The notes below the pieces were generated by a model. The model had not been told where the DNA came from and did no database searches. It worked only from the letters and a program-made list of their open reading frames with translations. 64,000 nt of DNA from Steinernema hermaphroditum. Lineage: Eukaryota; Nematoda; Chromadorea; Rhabditida; Steinernematidae. The stretch spans positions 17,916,653 through 17,980,652 of the forward strand of contig CM059621.1 in NCBI GenBank assembly GCA_030435675.1, in the 5' to 3' direction. A program made the translations under genes and the position numbers. Positions within the stretch are counted from its first letter, which is position 1; each line of letters begins with the position of its first letter. Positions 52,087 through 63,867 of the stretch are shown in pieces.

Positions 52087-55000
52087 GTTTTGCAGGAAAC
52101 TAAGATAGTCCACAGTAATCCCAACGGGAGTAGGCGCGTTTGATCAGGCTCGTGCAGTTCTACAAGATCCAATCATAAAAATGATATGGTACTTTGGAGC
52201 AGAAGGGTCAGATGCAGAGCTTTTGGTATGAACAAGGCCTCTACTGTCTCGAATTGAAAGTTTTGCAGGAAACTAAGATAGTCCACAGTAATCCCAACGG
52301 GAGTAGGCGCGTTCGATCAGGCTCGTGCAGTTCTACAAGATCCAATCATAAAAATGCTATGGTACTTTGGAGCAGGAGGGTCAGATGCAGAGCTTTTGGT
52401 ATGAGCAGGGGCCCTGCTGTCTCGAATTGAAAGTTTTGCAGGAAACTAAGATAGTCCACAGTAATCCCAACGGGAGTAGGCGCGTTCGATCAGGCTCGTG
52501 CAGTTCTACAAGATCCAATCATAAAAATGCTATGGTACTTTGGAGCAGGAGGGTCAGATGCAGAGCTTTTGGTATGAGCAAGGGCCCTGCTGTCTCGAAT
52601 TGAAAGTTTTGCAGGAAACTAAGATAGTCCACAGTAATCCCAACGGGAGTAGGCGCGTTCGATCAGGCTCGTGCAGTTCTACAAGATCCAATCATAAAAA
52701 TGCTATGGTACTTTGGAGCAGGAGGGTCAGATGCAGAGCTTTTGGTATGAGCTGGGGCCCTGCTGTCTCGAATTGAAAGTTTTGCAGGAAACTAAGATAG
52801 TCCACAGTAATTCCAGCGGGAGTAGGCGCGTTCGATCAGGCTCGTGCAGTTCTACAAGATCCAATCATAAAAATGCTATGGTACTTTGGAGCAGGAGGGT
52901 CAGATGCAGAGCTTTTGGTATGAGCAAGGGCCCTGCTGTCTCGAATTGAAAGTTTTGCAGGAAACTAAGATAGTCCACAGTAATCCCAACGGGAATAGGC
53001 GCGTTCGATCAGGCTCGTGCAGTTCTACAAGATCCAATCATAAAAATGCTATGGTACTTTGGAGCAGGAGGGTCAGATGCAGAGCTTTTGGTATGAACAA
53101 GGCCTCTGCTGTCTCGAATTGAAAGTTTTGCAGGAAACTAAGATAGTCCACAGTAAATCCAGCGGGAGTAGGCGCGTTCGATCAGGCTCGTGCAGTTCTA
53201 CAAGATCCAATCATAAAAATGCTATGGTACTTTGGAGCAGGAGGGTCAGATGCAGAGCTTTTGGTATGAGCAAGGGCCCTGCTGTCTCGAATTGAAAGTT
53301 TTGCAGGAAACTAAGATAGTCCACAGTAATCCCAACGGGAGTAGGCGCGTTCGATCAGGCTCGTGCAGTTGTACAAGATTCAATCATAAAAATGCTATGG
53401 TACTTTGGAGCAGGAGGGTCAGATGCAGAGCTTTTGGTATGAGCAGGGGCCCTGCTGTCTCGAATTGAAAGTTTTGCAGGAAACTAAGATAGTCCACAGT
53501 AATTCCAGCGGGAGTAGGCGCGTTCGATCAGGCTCGTGCAGTTCTACAAGATCCAATCATAAAAATGCTATGGTACTTTGGAGCAGGAGGGTCAGATGCA
53601 GAGCTTTTGGTATGAGCAAGGGCCCTGCTGTCTCGAATTGAAAGTTTTGCAGGAAACTAAGATAGTCCACAGTAATCCCAACGGGAATAGGCGCGTTCGA
53701 TCAGGCTCGTGCAGTTCTACAAGATCCAATCATAAAAATGCTATGGTACTTTGGAGCAGGAGGGTCAGATGCAGAGCTTTTGGTATGAGCAAGGGCCCTG
53801 CTGTCTCGAATTGAAAGTTTTGCAGGAAACTAAGATAGTCCACAGTAATCCCAACGGGAATAGGCGCGTTCGATCAGGCTCGTGCAGTTCTACAAGATCC
53901 AATCATAAAAATGATATGGTACTTTGGAGCAGAAGGGTCAGATGCAGAGCTTTTGGTATGAACAAGGCCTCAACTGTCTCGAATTGAAAGTTTTGCAGGA
54001 AACTAAGATAGTCCACAGTAAATCCAGCGGGAGTAGGCGCGTTCGATCAGGCTCGTGCAGTTCTACAAGATCCAATCATAAAAATGCTATGGTACTTTGG
54101 AGCAGGAGGGTCAGATGCAGAGCTTTTGGTATGAGCAAGGGCCCTGCTGTCTCGAATTGAAAGTTTTGCAGGAAACTAAGATAGTCCACAGTAATCCCAA
54201 CGGGAGTAGGCGCGTTTGATCAGGCTCGTGCAGTTCTACAAGATCCAATCATAAAAATGATATGGTACTTTGGAGCAGAAGGGTCAGATGCAGAGCTTTT
54301 GGTATGAACAAGGCCTCAACTGTCTCGAATTGAAAGTTTTGCAGGAAACTAAGATAGTCCACAGTAATCCCAACGGGAGTAGGCGCGTTCGATCAGGCTC
54401 GTGCAGTTCTACAAGATCCAATCATAAAAATGCTATGGTACTTTGGAGCAGGAGGGTCAGATGCAGAGCTTTTGGTATGAGCAGGGGCCCTGCTGTCTCG
54501 AATTGAAAGTTTTGCAGGAAACTAAGATAGTCCACAGTAAATCCAGCGGGAGTAGGCGCGTTCGATCAGGCTCGTGCAGTTCTACAAGATCCAATCATAA
54601 AAATGCTATGGTACTTTGGAGCAGGAGGGTCAGATGCAGAGCTTTTGGTATGAGCAAGGGCCCTGCTGTCTCGAATTGAAAGTTTTGCAGGAAACTAAGA
54701 TAGTCCACAGTAATCCCAACGGGAATAGGCGCGTTTGATCAGGCTCGTGCAGTTCTACAAGATCCAATCATAAAAATGATATGGTACTTTGGAGCAGAAG
54801 GGTCAGATGCAGAGCTTTTGGTATGAACAAGGCCTCAACTGTCTCGAATTGAAAGTTTTGCAGGAAACTAAGATAGTCCACAGTAATTCCAACGGGAGTA
54901 GGCGCGTTCGATCAGGCTCGTGCAGTTCTACAAGATCCAATCATAAAAATGCTATGGTACTTTGGAGCAGGAGGGTCAGATGCAGAGCTTTTGGTATGAG

Positions 55001-55719
55001 CAAGGGCCCTGCTGTCTCGAATTGAAAGTTTTGCAGGAAACTAAGATAGTCCACAGTAATTCCAACGGGAGTAGGCGCGTTCGATCAGGCTCGTGCAGTT
55101 CTACAAGATCCAATCATAAAAATGCTATGGTACTTTGGAGCAGGAGGGTCAGATGCAGAGCTTTTGGTATGAGCAAGGCCCCTGCTGTCTCGAATTGAAA
55201 GTTTTGCAGGAAACTAAGATAGTCCACAGTAATTCCAACGGGAGTAGGCGCGTTCGATCAGGCTCGTGCAGTTCTACAAGATCCAATCATAAAAATGCTA
55301 TGGTACTTTGGAGCAGGAGGGTCAGATGCAGAGCTTTTGGTATGAGCAAGGGCCCTGCTGTCTCGAATTGAAAGTTTTGCAGGAAACTAAGATAGTCCAC
55401 AGTAATCCCAACGGGAGTAGGCGCGTTCGATCAGGCTCGTGCAGTTCTACAAGATCCAATCATAAAAATGCTATGGTACTTTGGAGCAGGAGGGTCAGAT
55501 GCAGAGCTTTTGGTATGAGCAAGGGCCCTGCTGTCTCGAATTGAAAGTTTTGCAGGAAACTAAGATAGTCCACAGTAATCCCAACGGGAATAGGCGCGTT
55601 TGATCAGGCTCGTGCAGTTCTACAAGATCCAATCATAAAAATGATATGGTACTTTGGAGCAGAAGGGTCAGATGCAGAGCTTTTGGTATGAACAAGGCCT
55701 CAACTGTCTCGAATTGAAA
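52087..55719 (+). repeat. Cluster of D monomers carrying GCAGAAGG
   Basis: Five D monomers with G to A at 118 start at 52,087, 53,817, 54,163, 54,682 and 55,547, that is 10, 2, 3 and 5 monomers apart. Four also have T at 55 (CGTTTGATC); the 53,817 copy has C. All end with the ACAAGGCCT tail, which is otherwise scarce in this domain. They look like descendants of one variant monomer that also occurs in domain 4. Confidence 0.65.
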
Positions 55720-58700
55720 GTTTTGCAGGAAACTAAGATAGTCCACAGTAATTCCAGCGGGAGTAGGCGCGTTCGATCAGGCTCGTGCAGTTCTACAAGA
55801 TCCAATCATAAAAATGCTATGGTACTTTGGAGCAGGAGGGTCAGATGCAGAGCTTTTGGTATGAGCAAGGGCCCTGCTGTCTCGAATTGAAAGTTTTGCA
55901 GGAAACTAAGATAGTCCACAGTAATTCCAACGGGAGTAGGCGCGTTCGATCAGGCTCGTGCAGTTCTACAAGATCCAATCATAAAAATGCTATGGTACTT
56001 TGGAGCAGGAGGGTCAGATGCAGAGCTTTTGGTATGAGCAAGGCCCCTGCTGTCTCGAATTGAAAGTTTTGCAGGAAACTAAGATAGTCCACAGTAATCC
56101 CAACGGGAGTAGGCGCGTTCGATCAGGCTCGTGCAGTTCTACAAGATCCAATCATAAAAATGCTATGGTACTTTGGAGCAGGAGGGTCAGATGCAGAGCT
56201 TTTGGTATGAGCAAGGGCCCTGCTGTCTCGAATTGAAAGTTTTGCAGGAAACTAAGATAGTCCACAGTAATCCCAACGGGAGTAGGCGCGTTCGATCAGG
56301 CTCGTGCAGTTCTACAAGATCCAATCATAAAAATGCTATGGTACTTTGGAGCAGGAGGGTCAGATGCAGAGCTTTTGGTATGAGCAAGGGCCCTGCTGTC
56401 TCGAATTGAAAGTTTTGCAGGAAACTAAGATAGTCCACAGTAATTCCAGCGGGAGTAGGCGCGTTCGATCAGGCTCGTGCAGTTCTACAAGATCCAATCA
56501 TAAAAATGCTATGGTACTTTGGAGCAGGAGGGTCAGATGCAGAGCTTTTGGTATGAGCAAGGCCCCTGCTGTCTCGAATTGAAAGTTTTGCAGGAAACTA
56601 AGATAGTCCACAGTAATCCCAACGGGAGTAGGCGCGTTCGATCAGGCTCGTGCAGTTCTACAAGATCCAATCATAAAAATGCTATGGTACTTTGGAGCAG
56701 GAGGGTCAGATGCAGAGCTTTTGGTATGAGCAAGGGCCCTGCTGTCTCGAATTGAAAGTTTTGCAGGAAACTAAGATAGTCCACAGTAATCCCAACGGGA
56801 GTAGGCGCGTTCGATCAGGCTCGTGCAGTTCTACAAGATCCAATCATAAAAATGCTATGGTACTTTGGAGCAGGAGGGTCAGATGCAGAGCTTTTGGTAT
56901 GAGCAAGGGCCCTGCTGTCTCGAATTGAAAGTTTTGCAGGAAACTAAGATAGTCCACAGTAATTCCAACGGGAGTAGGCGCGTTCGATCAGGCTCGTGCA
57001 GTTCTACAAGATCCAATCATAAAAATGCTATGGTACTTTGGAGCAGGAGGGTCAGATGCAGAGCTTTTGGTATGAGCAAGGGCCCTGCTGTCTCGAATTG
57101 AAAGTTTTGCAGGAAACTAAGATAGTCCACAGTAATCCCAACGGGAGTAGGCGCGTTCGATCAGGCTCGTGCAGTTCTACAAGATCCAATCATAAAAATG
57201 CTATGGTACTTTGGAGCAGGAGGGTCAGATGCAGAGCTTTTGGTATGAGCAAGGCCTCTGCTGTCTCGAATTGAAAGTTTTGCAGGAAACTAAGATAGTC
57301 CACAGTAATCCCAACGGGAGTAGGCGCGTTCGATCAGGCTCGTGCAGTTCTACAAGATCCAATCATAAAAATGCTATGGTACTTTGGAGCAGGAGGGTCA
57401 GATGCAGAGCTTTTGGTATGAGCAAGGGCCCTGCTGTCTCGAATTGAAAGTTTTGCAGGAAACTAAGATAGTCCACAGTAATCCCAACGGGAGTAGGCGC
57501 GTTCGATCAGGCTCGTGCAGTTCTACAAGATCCAATCATAAAAATGCTATGGTACTTTGGAGCAGGAGGGTCAGATGCAGAGCTTTTGGTATGAGCAAGG
57601 CCCCTGCTGTCTCGAATTGAAAGTTTTGCAGGAAACTAAGATAGTCCACAGTAAATCCAGCGGGAGTAGGCGCGTTCGATCAGGCTCGTGCAGTTCTACA
57701 AGATCCAATCATAAAAATGCTATGGTACTTTGGAGCAGGAGGGTCAGATGCAGAGCTTTTGGTATGAGCAAGGGCCCTGCTGTCTCGAATTGAAAGTTTT
57801 GCAGGAAACTAAGATAGTCCACAGTAATCCCAACGGGAATAGGCGCGTTCGATCAGGCTCGTGCAGTTCTACAAGATCCAATCATAAAAATGCTATGGTA
57901 CTTTGGAGCAGGAGGGTCAGATGCAGAGCTTTTGGTATGAACAAGGCCTCTACTGTCTCGAATTGAAAGTTTTGCAGGAAACTAAGATAGTCCACAGTAA
58001 TTCCAACGGGAGTAGGCGCGTTCGATCAGGCTCGTGCAGTTCTACAAGATCCAATCATAAAAATGCTATGGTACTTTGGAGCAGGAGGGTCAGATGCAGA
58101 GCTTTTGGTATGAGCTGGGGCCCTGCTGTCTCGAATTGAAAGTTTTGCAGGAAACTAAGATAGTCCACAGTAATTCCAACGGGAGTAGGCGCGTTCGATC
58201 AGGCTCGTGCAGTTCTACAAGATCCAATCATAAAAATGCTATGGTACTTTGGAGCAGGAGGGTCAGATGCAGAGCTTTTGGTATGAGCAAGGGCCCTGCT
58301 GTCTCGAATTGAAAGTTTTGCAGGAAACTAAGATAGTCCACAGTAATCCCAACGGGAGTAGGCGCGTTCGATCAGGCTCGTGCAGTTCTACAAGATCCAA
58401 TCATAAAAATGCTATGGTACTTTGGAGCAGGAGGGTCAGATGCAGAGCTTTTGGTATGAACAAGGCCCCTGCTGTCTCGAATTGAAAGTTTTGCAGGAAA
58501 CTAAGATAGTCCACAGTAATCCCAACGGGAGTAGGCGCGTTCGATCAGGCTCGTGCAGTTGTACAAGATTCAATCATAAAAATGCTATGGTACTTTGGAG
58601 CAGGAGGGTCAGATGCAGAGCTTTTGGTATGAGCAAGGGCCCTGCTGTCTCGAATTGAAAGTTTTGCAGGAAACTAAGATAGTCCACAGTAATCCCAACG

Positions 58701-60219
58701 GGAGTAGGCGCGTTCGATCAGGCTCGTGCAGTTCTACAAGATCCAATCATAAAAATGCTATGGTACTTTGGAGCAGGAGGGTCAGATGCAGAGCTTTTGG
58801 TATGAGCAGGGGCCCTGCTGTCTCGAATTGAAAGTTTTGCAGGAAACTAAGATAGTCCACAGTAATCCCAACGGGAGTAGGCGCGTTCGATCAGGCTCGT
58901 GCAGTTCTACAAGATCCAATCATAAAAATGCTATGGTACTTTGGAGCAGGAGGGTCAGATGCAGAGCTTTTGGTATGAGCAAGGGCCCTGCTGTCTCGAA
59001 TTGAAAGTTTTGCAGGAAACTAAGATAGTCCACAGTAATTCCAGCGGGAGTAGGCGCGTTCGATCAGGCTCGTGCAGTTCTACAAGATCCAATCATAAAA
59101 ATGCTATGGTACTTTGGAGCAGGAGGGTCAGATGCAGAGCTTTTGGTATGAGCAGGGGCCCTGCTGTCTCGAATTGAAAGTTTTGCAGGAAACTAAGATA
59201 GTCCACAGTAATTCCAGCGGGAGTAGGCGCGTTCGATCAGGCTCGTGCAGTTCTACAAGATCCAATCATAAAAATGCTATGGTACTTTGGAGCAGGAGGG
59301 TCAGATGCAGAGCTTTTGGTATGAGCAAGGGCCCTGCTGTCTCGAATTGAAAGTTTTGCAGGAAACTAAGATAGTCCACAGTAAATCCCAACGGGAGTAG
59401 GCGCGTTCGATCAGGCTCGTGCAGTTCTACAAGATCCAATCATAAAAATGCTATGGTACTTTGGAGCAGGAGGGTCAGATGCAGAGCTTTTGGTATGAGC
59501 AAGGGCCCTGCTGTCTCGAATTGAAAGTTTTGCAGGAAACTAAGATAGTCCACAGTAATCCCAACGGGAGTAGGCGCGTTCGATCAGGCTCGTGCAGTTC
59601 TACAAGATCCAATCATAAAAATGCTATGGTACTTTGGAGCAGGAGGGTCAGATGCAGAGCTTTTGGTATGAGCAAGGGCCCTGCTGTCTCGAATTGAAAG
59701 TTTTGCAGGAAACTAAGATAGTCCACAGTAATTCCAGCGGGAGTAGGCGCGTTCGATCAGGCTCGTGCAGTTCTACAAGATCCAATCATAAAAATGCTAT
59801 GGTACTTTGGAGCAGGAGGGTCAGATGCAGAGCTTTTGGTATGAGCAAGGGCCCTGCTGTCTCGAATTGAAAGTTTTGCAGGAAACTAAGATAGTCCACA
59901 GTAATCCCAACGGGAGTAGGCGCGTTCGATCAGGCTCGTGCAGTTCTACAAGATCCAATCATAAAAATGCTATGGTACTTTGGAGCAGGAGGGTCAGATG
60001 CAGAGCTTTTGGTATGAGCAAGGGCCCTGCTGTCTCGAATTGAAAGTTTTGCAGGAAACTAAGATAGTCCACAGTAATCCCAACGGGAGTAGGCGCGTTC
60101 GATCAGGCTCGTGCAGTTCTACAAGATCCAATCATAAAAATGCTATGGTACTTTGGAGCAGGAGGGTCAGATGCAGAGCTTTTGGTATGAGCAAGGGCCT
60201 CTGCTGTCTCGAATTGAAA

Positions 60220-60403
60220 GTTTTGCAGGAAACTAAGATAGTCCACAGTAATCCCAACGGGAGTAGGCGCGTTCGATCAGGCTCGTGCAGTGCTCGTGCA
60301 GTAGTACAAGATTCAATCATAAAAATGCTATGGTACTTTGGAGCAGGAGGGTCAGATGCAGAGCTTTTGGTATGAGCAAGGGCCCTGCTGTCTCGAATTG
60401 AAA
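60220..60403 (+). repeat. Long 184-bp monomer with 11-bp tandem duplication
   Basis: GCTCGTGCAGT is repeated directly at about 60,281-60,302, so GCTCGTGCAGTGCTCGTGCA replaces the usual single copy. The following window reads AGTACAAGATTC, a form I saw only here. Largest insertion in the window and unique to this copy. Confidence 0.9.
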
Positions 60404-63400
60404 GTTTTGCAGGAAACTAAGATAGTCCACAGTAATCCCAACGGGAATAGGCGCGTTCGATCAGGCTCGTGCAGTTCTACAAGATCCAATCATAAAAATG
60501 CTATGGTACTTTGGAGCAGGAGGGTCAGATGCAGAGCTTTTGGTATGAACAAGGCCTCTACTGTCTCGAATTGAAAGTTTTGCAGGAAACTAAGATAGTC
60601 CACAGTAAATCCCAGCGGGAGTAGGCGCGTTCGATCAGGCTCGTGCAGTTCTACAAGATCCAATCATAAAAATGCTATGGTACTTTGGAGCAGGAGGGTC
60701 AGATGCAGAGCTTTTGGTATGAGCGGGGGCCCTGCTGTCTCGAATTGAAAGTTTTGCAGGAAACTAAGATAGTCCACAGTAAATCCAGCGGGAGTAGGCG
60801 CGTTCGATCAGGCTCGTGCAGTTCTACAAGATCCAATCATAAAAATGCTATGGTACTTTGGAGCAGGAGGGTCAGATGCAGAGCTTTTGGTATGAGCAAG
60901 GGCCCTGCTGTCTCGAATTGAAAGTTTTGCAGGAAACTAAGATAGTCCACAGTAATCCCAACGGGAGTAGGCGCGTTCGATCAGGCTCGTGCAGTTCTAC
61001 AAGATCCAATCATAAAAATGCTATGGTACTTTGGAGCAGGAGGGTCAGATGCAGAGCTTTTGGTATGAGCAGGGGCCCTGCTGTCTCGAATTGAAAGTTT
61101 TGCAGGAAACTAAGATAGTCCACAGTAAATCCAGCGGGAGTAGGCGCGTTCGATCAGGCTCGTGCAGTTCTACAAGATCCAATCATAAAAATGCTATGGT
61201 ACTTTGGAGCAGGAGGGTCAGATGCAGAGCTTTTGGTATGAGCAAGGGCCCTGCTGTCTCGAATTGAAAGTTTTGCAGGAAACTAAGATAGTCCACAGTA
61301 ATCCCAACGGGAATAGGCGCGTTCGATCAGGCTCGTGCAGTTCTACAAGATCCAATCATAAAAATGCTATGGTACTTTGGAGCAGGAGGGTCAGATGCAG
61401 AGCTTTTGGTATGAACAAGGCCCCTACTGTCTCGAATTGAAAGTTTTGCAGGAAACTAAGATAGTCCACAGTAATCCCAACGGGAGTAGGCGCGTTCGAT
61501 CAGGCTCGTGCAGTTCTACAAGATCCAATCATAAAAATGCTATGGTACTTTGGAGCAGGAGGGTCAGATGCAGAGCTTTTGGTATGAGCAAGGGCCCTGC
61601 TGTCTCGAATTGAAAGTTTTGCAGGAAACTAAGATAGTCCACAGTAATCCCAACGGGAGTAGGCGCGTTCGATCAGGCTCGTGCAGTTCTACAAGATCCA
61701 ATCATAAAAATGCTATGGTACTTTGGAGCAGGAGGGTCAGATGCAGAGCTTTTGGTATGAGCGGGGGCCCTGCTGTCTCGAATTGAAAGTTTTGCAGGAA
61801 ACTAAGATAGTCCACAGTAAATCCAGCGGGAGTAGGCGCGTTCGATCAGGCTCGTGCAGTTCTACAAGATCCAATCATAAAAATGCTATGGTACTTTGGA
61901 GCAGGAGGGTCAGATGCAGAGCTTTTGGTATGAGCAAGGGCCCTGCTGTCTCGAATTGAAAGTTTTGCAGGAAACTAAGATAGTCCACAGTAATCCCAAC
62001 GGGAGTAGGCGCGTTCGATCAGGCTCGTGCAGTTCTACAAGATCCAATCATAAAAATGCTATGGTACTTTGGAGCAGGAGGGTCAGATGCAGAGCTTTTG
62101 GTATGAGCGGGGGCCCTGCTGTCTCGAATTGAAAGTTTTGCAGGAAACTAAGATAGTCCACAGTAAATCCAGCGGGAGTAGGCGCGTTCGATCAGGCTCG
62201 TGCAGTTCTACAAGATCCAATCATAAAAATGCTATGGTACTTTGGAGCAGGAGGGTCAGATGCAGAGCTTTTGGTATGAGCGGGGGCCCTGCTGTCTCGA
62301 ATTGAAAGTTTTGCAGGAAACTAAGATAGTCCACAGTAAATCCAGCGGGAGTAGGCGCGTTCGATCAGGCTCGTGCAGTTCTACAAGATCCAATCATAAA
62401 AATGCTATGGTACTTTGGAGCAGGAGGGTCAGATGCAGAGCTTTTGGTATGAGCGGGGGCCCTGCTGTCTCGAATTGAAAGTTTTGCAGGAAACTAAGAT
62501 AGTCCACAGTAAATCCCAGCGGGAGTAGGCGCGTTCGATCAGGCTCGTGCAGTTGTACAAGATCCAATCATAAAAATGCTATGGTACTTTGGAGCAGGAG
62601 GGTCAGATGCAGAGCTTTTGGTATGAGCAAGGGCCCTGCTGTCTCGAATTGAAAGTTTTGCAGGAAACTAAGATAGTCCACAGTAATCCCAACGGGAGTA
62701 GGCGCGTTCGATCAGGCTCGTGCAGTTCTACAAGATCCAATCATAAAAATGCTATGGTACTTTGGAGCAGGAGGGTCAGATGCAGAGCTTTTGGTATGAG
62801 CGAGGGGCCCTGCTGTCTCGAATTGAAAGTTTTGCAGGAAACTAAGATAGTCCACAGTAAATCCCAGCGGGAGTAGGCGCGTTCGATCAGGCTCGTGCAG
62901 TTGAACAAGATTCAATCATAAAAATGCTATGGTACTTTGGAGCAGGAGGGTCAGATGCAGAGCTTTTGGTATGAACAAGGCCTCTACTGTCTCGAATTGA
63001 AAGTTTTGCAGGAAACTAAGATAGTCCACAGTAATCCCAACGGGAGTAGGCGCGTTCGATCAGGCTCGTGCAGTTGAACAAGATTCAATCATAAAAATGC
63101 TATGGTACTTTGGAGCAGGAGGGTCAGATGCAGAGCTTTTGGTATGAGCGGGGGCCCTGCTGTCTCGAATTGAAAGTTTTGCAGGAAACTAAGATAGTCC
63201 ACAGTAAATCCAGCGGGAGTAGGCGCGTTCGATCAGGCTCGTGCAGTTCTACAAGATCCAATCATAAAAATGCTATGGTACTTTGGAGCAGGAGGGTCAG
63301 ATGCAGAGCTTTTGGTATGAGCGGGGGCCCTGCTGTCTCGAATTGAAAGTTTTGCAGGAAACTAAGATAGTCCACAGTAAATATAGCGGGAGTAGGCGCG

Positions 63401-63867
63401 TTCGATCAGGCTCGTGCAGTAGAACAAGATTCAATCATAAAAATGCTATGGTACTTTGGAGCAGGAGGGTCAGATGCAGAGCTTTTGGTATGAGCAAGGG
63501 CCCTGCTGTCTCGAATTGAAAGTTTTGCAGGAAACTAAGATAGTCCACAGTAATCCCAACGGGAGTAGGCGCGTTCGATCAGGCTCGTGCAGTTCTACAA
63601 GATCCAATCATAAAAATGCTATGGTACTTTGGAGCAGGAGGGTCAGATGCAGAGCTTTTGGTATGAACAAGGCCTCTACTGTCTCGAATTGAAAGTTTTG
63701 CAGGAAACTAAGATAGTCCACAGTAATCCCAACGGGAGTAGGCGCGTTCGATCAGGCTCGTGCAGTTCTACAAGATCCAATCATAAAAATGCTATGGTAC
63801 TTTGGAGCAGGAGGGTCAGATGCAGAGCTTTTGGTATGAGCAAGGGCCCTGCTGTCTCGAATTGAAA

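Noticed and set aside
281..63865. Several hundred overlapping + strand open frames of about 78 codons (some of about 136).
   Set aside because: They are the same frame read in each monomer: each starts at TTG, not ATG, overlaps the next by 64 bp, and ends about 64 bp into the next copy because 173 is not a multiple of three. The 136-codon versions arise where a 174-bp monomer keeps the frame open for one more copy. No ribosome binding context, splice structure or codon bias supports coding.
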